A stretch of DNA of 64,000 bases, taken from Saccharopolyspora soli. GTDB lineage: Bacteria > Actinomycetota > Actinomycetes > Mycobacteriales > Pseudonocardiaceae. Numbering within the stretch: the first letter of the stretch is position 1; the number at the start of each line of letters is the position of its first letter. Shown piece after piece: positions 17,519 to 26,857 of the stretch. The stretch spans positions 1 through 64,000 of the forward strand of contig NZ_JALBWV010000019.1 in assembly GCF_022678645.1 (NCBI RefSeq). The letters are read 5' to 3'. A program made the position numbers and the translations under genes. The notes under the pieces were generated by a model. It worked only from the letters and a program-made list of their open reading frames with translations, was not told the DNA's origin and searched no databases.

Positions 17519-17998
17519 TCACCGACCGGTGGGGCCGTCCTGTCGATCTTGCCGTTCGGCGACGGCAGCGTCGCGCATCACCAGCAGGAAGCGCCGCACC
17601 GTAGCCAGTTCCGTTTCGTCGAAGGAGCGCATCGCCGCAATCATCTCGTTGATCAGGGGTCCGAAGAAGGACCAGCCCAGGTCGACGGCCTTGTCCTCTA
17701 CGATCAGCAGCACTCGGCGGCGGTCGCGGGTATCCGGCGCGCGGCGGACCAGCCCCAGTCGCTCCAGTCGGTCGATCAGCGCAGTGGTCGATGCCGAGTT
17801 CACGCCCATCTGCGTGCCGAGCCATCCAGGTGTGGCGGTCACACCCGCCCGACCTGCATCCAGCAGGTGGATCAGCGCACGCACATCCGTGGGATGCAGC
17901 CCGTTGCCGTCGGCGAACTCGGCGGCGAAGCGATCGAGTTCCACCGTGACTTCCCGCAGCAGATGGACCAGTTGAAGCGCCGGGTCTTGGTCGTCCAC
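17519..17998 (-). CDS. MarR-family transcriptional regulator
   Basis: 159-aa winged-helix regulator of the MarR class. The DNA-binding core (about 35-100) reads LHPTDVRALIHLLDAG, then MGVNSASTTALIDRLERLGLV as the recognition region, then RDRRRVLLIV as the wing. Flanking helices form the dimer interface. The GTG start is at the divergent promoter shared with an alpha/beta hydrolase. MarR proteins usually repress a divergent enzyme gene and release DNA on binding a small phenolic or hydrophobic ligand, so control of the hydrolase is a reasonable inference. Confidence 0.88.
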   Translation of the reverse strand: MDDQDPALQLVHLLREVTVELDRFAAEFADGNGLHPTDVRALIHLLDAGRAGVTATPGWLGTQMGVNSASTTALIDRLERLGLVRRAPDTRDRRRVLLIVEDKAVDLGWSFFGPLINEMIAAMRSFDETELATVRRFLLVMRDAAVAERQDRQDGPTGR

Positions 17999-18017
17999 AT
18001 GCCCCTCCGGACAATAT

Positions 18018-18060
18018 TATCTCGGCAGTCGAGATTATCGACGATCGAGAAATCTTATCG
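18018..18060. promoter_or_regulatory. MarR operator candidate between divergent genes
   Basis: ATCTCG (18019-18024) and CGAGAT (18030-18035) form a dyad. TCGAGATTATCG then recurs in altered form as TCGAGAAATCTTATCG. The AT-rich dyad and direct repeat lie between the MarR gene and the divergent hydrolase, the usual place for a MarR operator. Confidence 0.42.
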
Positions 18061-18073
18061 GACAGGGGTAGCC

Positions 18074-18913
18074 ATGGGTGACGACGAGGAGTTCTTCGCG
18101 GCGTACGACGCAGTCCTGCGGCGGTGGCCTGACGATGTCAGTTGCGTCGACTTGCAGTCCGCCTACGGCACCACCCGGGTCCAAATCTGCGGCCCTGAAG
18201 ACGGCGTTCCGCTCGTGCTGCTCCCGGGCGGTGGGACCACCTCGATGGTGTGGTTCGGCAATGTCGCCGACTTCGCTCGCGCCCACCGGGTTTACGCCGT
18301 CGACCTGATGGGAGACGTCGGCCGCAGCGTCCACGACGGGGCGCCGCTGCGCGGTGTCGCGGACCTGATGGCGTGGCTGGACACCTTTTACGACGCGCTG
18401 GGGCTGGACGCAGCTCAGCTGTGCGGCCATTCCTACGGAGCCTGGATCGCGCTGAACTACGCACTGCACGCGCCCCGGCGGGTCAGCAGGCTCGCGCTGC
18501 TCGATCCCACCAACTGCTTTGCTGGCATGCGGCTCCGATATCTCCTGCACGCGGTGCCGCTGCTGCTGAAACGCACTGCCGAGGGTGAGCGCGCCTTCCA
18601 CCAGTGGGAAACCGGCGGTGCCACCGAGGATCCGGTGTGGCAGGGGTTCCTGGACGAAGCAGCCGACGCCCGGCGGTCGAAGGTCGTCGCGATGCGACGC
18701 CCCAAGGCAGCGGATCTGCGGACCTGCAACATCCCGACCCTCGTGCTGCTTGCCGAGCGCAGCCGGGCGCACGACGTGCAACGTGTGAGCGCTGGCGCCC
18801 GCCGACTCCTGCCCGACGTGACTGTCACCACCCTGCTGGATGCCTCCCACCATTCCCTTCCGACCGAACGGCCAGCGGAACTGAACCGCCTGTTGACGGA
18901 GTTCCTGGCCTGA
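18074..18913 (+). CDS. Alpha/beta-fold hydrolase
   Basis: 279-aa cytosolic alpha/beta hydrolase. The oxyanion-hole strand is VLLPGGGTTSMVW (about 50-62), the nucleophile elbow is GHSYG (about 118-122) and the catalytic His is in DASHHSLP near the C-terminus. It begins MGDDEEFFAAYDAVLRRW; the longer open frame upstream overlaps the MarR gene. The fold covers esterases, lactonases and epoxide hydrolases, and the substrate cannot be told. It is divergent from, and probably regulated by, the MarR gene. The pair is flanked by yihY on one side and a duplicated yihY tail on the other. Confidence 0.85.
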   Translation: MGDDEEFFAAYDAVLRRWPDDVSCVDLQSAYGTTRVQICGPEDGVPLVLLPGGGTTSMVWFGNVADFARAHRVYAVDLMGDVGRSVHDGAPLRGVADLMAWLDTFYDALGLDAAQLCGHSYGAWIALNYALHAPRRVSRLALLDPTNCFAGMRLRYLLHAVPLLLKRTAEGERAFHQWETGGATEDPVWQGFLDEAADARRSKVVAMRRPKAADLRTCNIPTLVLLAERSRAHDVQRVSAGARRLLPDVTVTTLLDASHHSLPTERPAELNRLLTEFLA

Positions 18914-18921
18914 GCGTCGCG

Positions 18922-19106
18922 CGGCGAGCTGGTCGGTGTTCCGGTGGGTGCTGGTGCGTTTGCCGCGCAAATCCGTGACGCTGCGCAGTGCGGTGTGGGG
19001 TGCGCTGTTCGCCGCGATCGGGTTCGAGAGCCTCAAGCAGGTCGCCGTGATCTACCTGAACTCCGTCGCCAGCTCGCGGGCCGGGGCCTGGCGCCGCAAG
19101 CGCTGA
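18922..19106 (+). pseudogene. Duplicated 3' fragment of the yihY-family gene
   Basis: This stretch repeats about 165 bp of the upstream yihY gene (from ~17032, encoding SWLVFLWVLARLPRKPVTLR) at roughly 90% identity. It then jumps to the last six codons (AWRRKR) and stop, so a ~215-bp internal part is missing. The frame is still open but there is no start codon or ribosome-binding site. It marks an old duplication or insertion event that placed the MarR/hydrolase cassette between the gene and its copied tail. Confidence 0.72.
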
Positions 19107-19113
19107 CCGCCGC

Positions 19114-19707
19114 TCAGGCGAGCAGTCCGATCGCGCGGTAGAGGGATTCGAGGTACCGGCGGGCCGCGGTGGCGTCCAGCGGTTCCGGTTGCAGCAGCCG
19201 GAAGAGCATCCCGCCGACCATCATGTCGATGAGCACGTCCCGGTCGGCGTCGGCGGCGACCGTCCCATCGGCCTGCGCGCGTTCCAACAGCGCGCGGGCG
19301 AGGCGCCGCCGTGGCGCGACGTAGCTCTCCCAGTAGCTCGCCAACAGCTCCGGATGGCTGACGCTGGAACCGAAGACGCGTGCGACCATCGCGCGAAGCC
19401 GCGGGTCGGCGACCGCTTCGGCGAGTCCGGGCAGCGCGCGCTCGACCAGTTCGGTCACCGGTAAGTCGAGGTAATCCGCTGGCGAGGGCTCGGGAATCTC
19501 GTCCCGCGCGAACTCGATCGCGGCGGCGATCACGGCCTCCTTGGAGTCCCACCGCCGGTACACGGTGAGCTTGCCGACCCCGGCGCGTTTGGCGATTTGC
19601 TCGATGCTGGTGCCTTCGACCCCGCCTTCGATGAACAGCTCCAACGCGGCCTGCAGGATCGCCTTGTCGGCCTCGGGATCGCGTGGCCGTCCGCGCCGGT
19701 TGGTCAT
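19114..19707 (-). CDS. TetR/AcrR-family transcriptional regulator
   Basis: 197-aa TetR repressor. The N-terminal helix-turn-helix (about 12-58) contains AILQAALELFIEGGVEGTSI and VGKLTVYRRWDSKE. The C-terminal domain is of the TetR_C type with ERALPGLAEAV and a long terminal helix. Its ATG overlaps the stop of the upstream monooxygenase (ATGA), so the two are co-translated from one mRNA. A nearly perfect 12-bp inverted repeat in front of the monooxygenase is the likely operator, giving a self-contained substrate-inducible unit. The inducer would be the aromatic substrate or a related molecule; that is inference. Confidence 0.9.
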   Translation of the reverse strand: MTNRRGRPRDPEADKAILQAALELFIEGGVEGTSIEQIAKRAGVGKLTVYRRWDSKEAVIAAAIEFARDEIPEPSPADYLDLPVTELVERALPGLAEAVADPRLRAMVARVFGSSVSHPELLASYWESYVAPRRRLARALLERAQADGTVAADADRDVLIDMMVGGMLFRLLQPEPLDATAARRYLESLYRAIGLLA

Positions 19708-21182
19708 GTCGTCCGTCCGTTGCTCCGAAATTCGTCGAGCCACCGCGCCAGCGCGCGCTGGTCGGTCCCGCGCCAGGCGAGATGCGCGTCCGGCCGGATC
19801 AGCCAGCTCTCCTGCCGCGGCTGGTCCGGGGTCAGGTGCACGACATGTTCTCCCAGCGGCGCAAGGGTTTCCAGCCCAGTCGCGGTCGGTGCGAGCAACG
19901 CCCACTTGCCGCCGAGCTCGGTGTGCAGCCGGGTCGGCCGACCGCGGTCGTCCCGGCAGTCCAGATCGGGCACCCGATCGCCGGGGCGGGGCCGCGGTCC
20001 CTTCCCGGAGCCGAGCGGGCCCTTGCGGTAGGTGACCCACAGCTGCGACGCGATCCAGGTGACCCGCCGCTGCACGACCTTCAGGTTCACCAACGGGGTG
20101 ATGAGCCGATCGCGCACGATCCGGGCCACGGGGCCGTCGGCCAGCATCAACTTGGTGTTCGCGGTGGTGTTGCGCACGACGTCCTCGGCCAGCGGTCGAC
20201 GCTCCGCCTGGTAGGTGTCCAGCAGTGCGGCGTCGGCGCGCCCTTGCGCCACCAACGCGAGTTTCCAAGCCAGGTTCTCGGCGTCGCCGATGCCGGTGTT
20301 CATGCCCTGACCGCCGAACGGGCTGTGGATGTGCGCGGCATCGCCGACCAGCAGGACGCGTCCCTCGCGGTAGCGGTCGGCGAGTCGGCGGTGGATGCGG
20401 AAGGTCGAGGTCCAGGCCACGTCGCGGATCTTCGCGTCGGTCCGGCCGGTGCGCTCGGGCAGCAGTTGCTGGAGCTGGTCGACGACGTCCGGCTGCTCTC
20501 CGTCGGTCGGCCGGACGTCGGCCATCAGCCGCCACGTGTCGTTCTCGGCGCTGCGCATCGGCATCGCGAAGAACAGACCGTCCCGGTGGAACCAGCCGGA
20601 CGAACCGGTGCGGTCCAGGTCCCAGTCCACGCGCACGTCGGCGAGCAACCACTGGTCGATGAGCGGGACACCGGGGAAGTCGATCCCGCTGAGCTTGCGG
20701 ACCGTGGAGTGCGCGCCGTCGCAGCCCGCCAGGTAGTCGGCGTGCAACTCGCCGTCCTGGAGCGTCGCGGTGACGCCGTCGGGCTGCTGCGCCAGGCCGG
20801 TGAGCTCGCGGCCCCACTCGACGTTGCAGCCGAGCTCGGCGAGCCGCTGCCGCAGGACCGCTTCGATCTCCGCCTGCGACACCAGCAGCGCCGAGAGCTG
20901 CTTGCCCTCGATCTTCCCGAAGCTGACGGTGGCCAGCCGCTTGTCCGCGACGTAGTAGCTGATGCTGATGGCGTGCTGCGCGCGGTCCGACAGATCGCCG
21001 AGGGCGCCCAGCCGGTTCAGCACCTCGACGCCGCGACCGTGCAGGATGTTCGCCCGCGAGGTTGTCGCCGGTCCGGCGGCCTGGTCGATCACGCGCACCG
21101 GCACATCGTGTTCCCGGAGTCCGCAGGCCAGCGCCAGCCCGGCCGGTCCGGCACCCACTACCAGGACGTTCGTCGAGTCCAT
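19704..21182 (-). CDS. FAD-dependent aromatic monooxygenase (PHBH/MhpA-like)
   Basis: 492-aa flavoprotein hydroxylase of the p-hydroxybenzoate hydroxylase class. The FAD/NADPH motifs are all present: GxGxxG in VVGAGPAGLALACGL (about 8-22), the DG motif GCDGAHSTVRK (about 153-163), and the GD motif VLLVGDAAHIHSPFGGQGMN (about 281-300). A C-terminal thioredoxin-like domain (from about 395) occurs in the MhpA, phenol and polyketide hydroxylases. It uses NAD(P)H and O2 to hydroxylate an aromatic ring; the substrate is unknown. No polyketide cluster is nearby, so a catabolic or resistance role is more likely. It is co-translated with the downstream TetR gene. Confidence 0.9.
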   Translation of the reverse strand: MDSTNVLVVGAGPAGLALACGLREHDVPVRVIDQAAGPATTSRANILHGRGVEVLNRLGALGDLSDRAQHAISISYYVADKRLATVSFGKIEGKQLSALLVSQAEIEAVLRQRLAELGCNVEWGRELTGLAQQPDGVTATLQDGELHADYLAGCDGAHSTVRKLSGIDFPGVPLIDQWLLADVRVDWDLDRTGSSGWFHRDGLFFAMPMRSAENDTWRLMADVRPTDGEQPDVVDQLQQLLPERTGRTDAKIRDVAWTSTFRIHRRLADRYREGRVLLVGDAAHIHSPFGGQGMNTGIGDAENLAWKLALVAQGRADAALLDTYQAERRPLAEDVVRNTTANTKLMLADGPVARIVRDRLITPLVNLKVVQRRVTWIASQLWVTYRKGPLGSGKGPRPRPGDRVPDLDCRDDRGRPTRLHTELGGKWALLAPTATGLETLAPLGEHVVHLTPDQPRQESWLIRPDAHLAWRGTDQRALARWLDEFRSNGRTT

Positions 21183-21191
21183 GGTCGCTCC

Positions 21192-21224
21192 AATTAATTA
21201 ACGACACGGGTCCGTTAACTAATT
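21192..21224. promoter_or_regulatory. TetR operator: 12-bp inverted repeat with 9-bp spacer
   Basis: AATTAATTAACG (21192-21203) and CGTTAACTAATT (21213-21224) match as an inverted repeat at 11 of 12 positions. It lies 9 nt upstream of the monooxygenase ATG. Its AT-richness stands out from the GC-rich surroundings, and its size suits a TetR dimer pair. Confidence 0.6.
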
Positions 21225-21261
21225 GAACCACGCCGAGCGAGGCACTGGAAGCGGATTCGCG

Positions 21262-22536
21262 TCAGGGGTGGTCGTCTTCGTCCTGCTGGCGGCTCGCGGC
21301 GGCCAGCTTCGCGCGGCGTTGCCGACGCGCCAAGGCGACGATCGCGGCCGCGGCTGCCAACACGAGTACGGCCAGCGGGCCGCCAATCGTGCCGAACATC
21401 GACGAGCTCCGCGGCTGCCCGTCCTCGGGCGAGTTCGCCTGCGGCTCCGGCGAGCTGTCTACAGTGGATGGGCCGGGTGACGTGGTGACCAGTTCGCCGA
21501 CCGGTTCGACGGCGCTGAGCCCGAACCCGTAGTCCAGCAGTTGCATGGCCTGCGCGGACAGCCGGATCGGCTGGTTCTCGCCGCGCATCAGCACCGCGAC
21601 CAGCCGGTGCCCGCCGCGCTCCGCGGCGCCGATGAACGTGTGCCGGGCGTCGTCGGTGAATCCGGTCTTGCCGCCCAACCCGCCCGGATAGCCGAGCAGG
21701 ACCTGGTTGTCGCTCCACACTTCCAGCGGCGGGCCACCCGGCGCGCCGGGCAGCAATGTGTTGTGGGTGCCGATGATCGCGGCGAACGCTGGCTCGTGCA
21801 TCGCGGCGCGGAAGATCGCCGCCAGGTCGTAGGCCGAGGTGCTCATGCCCGGACCGTCCAAACCGGACGGTGTCGCGGTCCGGGTGTCCAGCGCGCCGAG
21901 CGAGGCGGCCACCGCGTTCATCTTGTCGACCGTGGCTTGCATCCCGCCCATCTTCATGGCGAGCGCGTGCGCGGCATCGTTGCCGGACTGCATGATCAGG
22001 CCGGTCAGCACCTGCTGCACGCTGTAGGTGACGCCGGGGCTGAGGCCGACCCGGCTGCCCTCCTGGTTCGCGTCGTCCTGGGTGGCCACGATCGTGTCAT
22101 CCAGCCGCAGCGCGCGGAGCGCGGTGAGCGCGGTCAGCACCTTGATGGTGGACGCCGGACGGTGCCGGGCATGCGGATCCCGCGCCGCGAGCACCGCGCC
22201 GCTGTCGAGGTCGGCCAGCACCCAACTGGGGGCGCTGACCTCGCCGGGCGGCTGCGGCAGGCCAGGCGCGGTGATCACCCCGCACTCGGCCATCCGGTCA
22301 CCGCCGACCGGGGTCTCCGGGACCGGCACCGGCGCGGGGACCGGCGCGCCAGGTGCGGGCACCTCCGAGGTGTCCACCGGAGGCGGCGGAGCGGCGTTGG
22401 GGCAGGCCGGGGGCGCCTGGGCCGCAGCGGTACCGCCGGTGGTCAGCGCGAGTCCGGCGACAAGTGCGCAAAGGGCCGCGCGTGAGGCGATTTTCGCGCG
22501 GAGCGGAGCGGCGGAACCGCGGGCACTCGAAGGCAC
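21262..22536 (-). CDS. D-alanyl-D-alanine carboxypeptidase (peptidase S11, PBP5 type)
   Basis: 424-aa penicillin-binding protein that trims the terminal D-Ala of peptidoglycan stem peptides. A signal peptide (about 15-40) and a Pro-rich stalk precede the S11 domain with all three active-site motifs: STIK (129-132), SGN (184-186) and KTG (290-292). A C-terminal transmembrane helix (about 385-405) and a basic tail anchor it in the membrane, with the catalytic domain outside. GTG 22536 is chosen because the minus strand carries TAGCCT ending 7 nt before it; a TTG 18 nt further upstream would lie inside that promoter. Confidence 0.93.
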   Translation of the reverse strand: MPSSARGSAAPLRAKIASRAALCALVAGLALTTGGTAAAQAPPACPNAAPPPPVDTSEVPAPGAPVPAPVPVPETPVGGDRMAECGVITAPGLPQPPGEVSAPSWVLADLDSGAVLAARDPHARHRPASTIKVLTALTALRALRLDDTIVATQDDANQEGSRVGLSPGVTYSVQQVLTGLIMQSGNDAAHALAMKMGGMQATVDKMNAVAASLGALDTRTATPSGLDGPGMSTSAYDLAAIFRAAMHEPAFAAIIGTHNTLLPGAPGGPPLEVWSDNQVLLGYPGGLGGKTGFTDDARHTFIGAAERGGHRLVAVLMRGENQPIRLSAQAMQLLDYGFGLSAVEPVGELVTTSPGPSTVDSSPEPQANSPEDGQPRSSSMFGTIGGPLAVLVLAAAAAIVALARRQRRAKLAAASRQQDEDDHP

Positions 22537-22543
22537 ACGCAGC

Positions 22544-22549
22544 AGGCTA
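22544..22549 (-). promoter_or_regulatory. -10 element of leaderless carboxypeptidase promoter
   Basis: TAGCCT on the minus strand ends 7 nt before the GTG at 22536. No ribosome-binding site is seen. Confidence 0.5.
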
Positions 22550-22615
22550 ACCAATCTCGCAGCGCAGCGGGGTTGGAACGACTACCCGGACAGGAGGGTG
22601 ACCCGGATCGCAGCG

Positions 22616-22621
22616 GATACT
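22616..22621 (+). promoter_or_regulatory. -10 element of leaderless promoter (GATACT variant)
   Basis: GATACT ends 6 nt before the GTG at 22628. It differs from the TANNNT consensus at the first base only. Confidence 0.4.
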
Positions 22622-22627
22622 GAAGAC

Positions 22628-22855
22628 GTGACAGTTTCCCGTCGAGTTGCGTTGTTCTTGCTGGCCTTCGGCGTGTGGTCGTACCTGCTGTGGCCGAACT
22701 TCATGCGCAACATCTGGAACAGCGACCGCTCCTGGGCAGCCGGATCGCCGACGCCCTACCTGCTGGTCCACCTGGTGATAGCGGTGGTCTCCCTGGTCCT
22801 GGGCACGATCATCGGAGTGATCGGCTGGCGAGCCTACCGAGCCACCCGCCGCTGA
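22628..22855 (+). CDS. Small two-helix membrane protein conserved in actinomycetes
   Basis: 75-aa protein of unknown function. It starts MTVSRRVALFLLAFGVWSYL, giving one transmembrane helix (about 6-22), followed by a short hydrophilic loop with WNSDRSWAAGSPTPY and a second helix (about 48-68) ending in RAYRATRR. Small proteins of this type sit next to the D,D-carboxypeptidase gene in other actinomycetes, as here (divergent, 91 nt apart). The GTG start is supported by a -10-like box 6 nt upstream. The long open frame further upstream is antisense to the carboxypeptidase gene and is not used. Confidence 0.75.
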   Translation: MTVSRRVALFLLAFGVWSYLLWPNFMRNIWNSDRSWAAGSPTPYLLVHLVIAVVSLVLGTIIGVIGWRAYRATRR

Positions 22856-22873
22856 CCCGGCGACGGAGCGCAA

Positions 22874-22903
22874 AACGGCGCCCGTCCGGGGGCGGGCGCC
22901 GTT
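22874..22903. terminator. Bidirectional terminator between convergent genes
   Basis: AACGGCGCCCG (22874-22884) and CGGGCGCCGTT (22893-22903) form a perfect 11-bp stem with an 8-nt loop. It lies between the small membrane protein gene and sdhB, which converge here. Confidence 0.7.
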
Positions 22904-22915
22904 CCACGTCTGGGG

Positions 22916-23700
22916 TCAGCGGCGGCGGAACATGAGGGCTCGTTTGACCTCTTGGATCGCTTTGGTGACCTGGATTCCTCGTGGGCAGGCGTCCGTGCAG
23001 TTGAACGTCGTGCGGCAGCGCCACACGCCGTCCACGTCGTTGAGGATGTCCAGCCGCTCCTCGGCGCCCTCGTCCCGGCTGTCGAAGATGAACCGGTGCG
23101 CGTTGACGATCGCCGCCGGGCCGAAGTAGTTGCCGTCCGCCCAGTACACCGGGCACGACGTGGTGCACGCCGCGCACAGGATGCACTTGGTGGTGTCGTC
23201 GAACCGCGCCCGCTCGGCGACCGACTGGATGCGTTCCCGGGTCGGCTCGTTGCCGGTGGTCATCAGGTACGGCTTGACCGCCCGGTACGCCTCGAAGAAC
23301 GGCTCCATGTCCACTACCAGGTCCTTCTCGACCGGCAGGCCCTTGATCGGCTCGATGGTCAGCGTGGTCTCGCCGCCCTTGGTCAGCAGGTCCTTCATCA
23401 GCACCTTGCAGGCCAGCCGGTTGACCCCGTTGATCCGCATCGCATCCGAACCGCAGACGCCGTGCGCGCAGGACCGGCGGAAGGTCAGCGTGCCGTCGAC
23501 GTACCACTTGATGTAGTGCAGCAGGTTCAGCACGCGGTCCGACGGCAGCGCCGGAATGCGGTAGGACTCCCAGTGCAGGTCCTCGTCGACCTCCGGGTTG
23601 TACCGGAGGATCTTGACCGTGACCATCGTGGCGCCGTCCGGGATCGGCGGGGCGTCGTCCGGGAGTTCGGTGGTGTCGTTGTTCGTGGTGGCGGCGGTCA

Positions 23701-23701
<1 letters not shown>
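22916..23701 (-). CDS. sdhB: Succinate dehydrogenase iron-sulfur subunit
   Basis: 261-aa electron-transfer subunit of complex II. It carries three clusters: [2Fe-2S] with C78, C83 and C98 in CAHGVCGSDAMRINGVNRLAC, where Asp takes the third ligand place as in many SdhB; [4Fe-4S] with CILCAACTTSCP (173-184); and [3Fe-4S] with the C-terminal CRTTFNCTDACP. It passes electrons from SdhA to the membrane quinone site. Its ATG overlaps the sdhA stop by one base (TGATG). It is the last gene of the sdhCDAB operon, ended by a strong hairpin. Confidence 0.97.
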
Positions 23702-25488
<1,787 letters not shown>

Positions 25489-25560
25489 GGTCGCCTCCTC
25501 GGGCTGTGGCGGGACCCGCGGTGGGGCGTCGATCTCGCCACGCTGTGGTCGTCTGCGGCG

Positions 25561-25980
25561 CTAGCCGATGTTCGGGTCGAAGGTGAAGATCACGAAGCTG
25601 CCCAGACCCACGGTGAGCACGACGGAGACGTACAGCAGCATCTTCAGCCAGAAGCGTGTGCCGTCTTTTCGGGAGTAGTCGTTGATGACGGTACGGAGCC
25701 CGTTACCGCCGTGCAGGCCAGCCAGCCAGAGCATGGTCAGGTCCCAGAACTGCCAGAACGGCGATGCCCAGCGACCGGCGACGAACGCGAAGTTGATCCG
25801 GTGCACGCCGCCGTCCAGGAACAGCATGATCAGCAGGTGGCCCAGCACCAGGAACAGCAGCACCACGCCGGACAGCCGCATGAACAACCAGCTGTAGAGC
25901 TCGAAGTTGTTGCGGCGCGCGGCGGGGCGGGACGGGGTGCGCGGCTTCTGCACGGAAAGCGGTGCGTCGGTGACGGTCAT
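25561..25980 (-). CDS. sdhD: Succinate dehydrogenase membrane anchor subunit D
   Basis: 139-aa hydrophobic anchor of complex II with three transmembrane helices (about 30-52, 78-96 and 110-132). LSGVVLLFLVLGHLLIMLF includes the His commonly ligating heme b, and RINFAFVAGRWASPFWQFWD is a typical actinobacterial SdhD segment. With SdhC it holds the quinone site and fixes SdhA/B to the membrane. It starts one base after the sdhC stop. The Arg-rich N-terminal ~25 residues are cytoplasmic. Confidence 0.92.
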   Translation of the reverse strand: MTVTDAPLSVQKPRTPSRPAARRNNFELYSWLFMRLSGVVLLFLVLGHLLIMLFLDGGVHRINFAFVAGRWASPFWQFWDLTMLWLAGLHGGNGLRTVINDYSRKDGTRFWLKMLLYVSVVLTVGLGSFVIFTFDPNIG

Positions 25981-25981
25981 C

Positions 25982-26416
25982 TCAACCCCCGAAAACTTGC
26001 GCGACCGCGCGGCTGATCAGGCTGATCGCCGCCGGGATGATCAACACCAGCCACAGCACCACGACCGTCCACAGCATGGGCTTCTGGTACTTCGTGCCGT
26101 TGGCCCAGAAGTCGACCAGCATGACCCGGATGCCGTTGAACGCGTGGAACAGCACAGCCGCCAGCAGGCCCAGCTCGAACAGGATCATCAGCGGCTGCTT
26201 GTAGGTGTCGATGACCGTGTCGTAGGCGTTCGGCGAAACCCGGACCAAGGCGGTGTCCAGGACGTGTACGAACAAGAAGAAGAAGGTGAGTACGCCCGTG
26301 ATCCGGTGGGCAACCCACGACCACATGCCCAGGTCGCCGCGGTAGAGGCGGCCCTTAGCGCGCGGTGCGGTGACGCGCTGCGGTGCCCCGGTCGCGGAGG
26401 CGGTGGTGCTGGCCAT
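25982..26416 (-). CDS. sdhC: Succinate dehydrogenase cytochrome b556 subunit C
   Basis: 144-aa membrane subunit and first gene of the sdh operon. It shows the SdhC signature RGDLGMWSWVAHRITGVLTFFF (Ser/His/Arg near the quinone and heme sites) and the second-helix heme His in VLFHAFNGIRVML. Three transmembrane helices are visible. ATG 26416 is chosen because GGAGG lies 9 nt upstream; the longer frame upstream has no homology. The operon promoter must lie in the 440-nt gap shared with the divergent nucleoside-binding lipoprotein gene. Confidence 0.93.
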   Translation of the reverse strand: MASTTASATGAPQRVTAPRAKGRLYRGDLGMWSWVAHRITGVLTFFFLFVHVLDTALVRVSPNAYDTVIDTYKQPLMILFELGLLAAVLFHAFNGIRVMLVDFWANGTKYQKPMLWTVVVLWLVLIIPAAISLISRAVAQVFGG

Positions 26417-26737
26417 GGTGAAGGGCCTCCAACCTCGCTGGTGGACTGACGGCCCCGTTCGGGAACAGAGGGCGACCGGCCCCGAGTTGCAGTTGTCCCA
26501 ATCGACATTGGGTGCACGCCCGTCACCGGCCACGAACTGGGGCCTTGACGTCTCGGATGCTAGACCCGACTAATCGACCGGGCCTACTCGCCTGAGCTCT
26601 CTGTGATCGACCAGACAAGCCCCCAGCCTCGGTTGATCGATGTAGAAATCATTTCGTGACACGCGAGCAATGCACAAGCAGCAGCGTCAAGACTTAATTT
26701 CGAGAGCCACGTCACCGAATGGCGTGCGCCGTGCACT
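26417..26737. other. Divergent intergenic region between sdhC and the BMP lipoprotein gene
   Basis: No credible gene is seen on either strand. The segment around 26620-26700 is clearly AT-richer than the rest and probably carries the promoters for both directions, but I could not fix -10/-35 pairs with confidence. Confidence 0.4.
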
Positions 26738-26783
26738 GGAAGAACAATTCACCAGGGGCGACCCCTTCGTGTGGAGTTCTTCC
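26738..26783 (+). promoter_or_regulatory. Nested hairpin in the leader of the nucleoside transporter operon
   Basis: GGAAGAAC (26738-26745) pairs with GTTCTTCC (26776-26783), and AGGGG/CCCCT pair inside it (about 26754-26766). The structure lies 75 nt before the lipoprotein ATG. It may be an mRNA leader element or an operator. It does not match a purine riboswitch I can recognise. Confidence 0.35.
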
Positions 26784-26857
26784 GGCTTCGCGGACTTCCG
26801 GCCAACCGGGAGCGCGGCCGGGGGGCACGGCGTGAGGAGACAGGAAAGGGGAACGGC

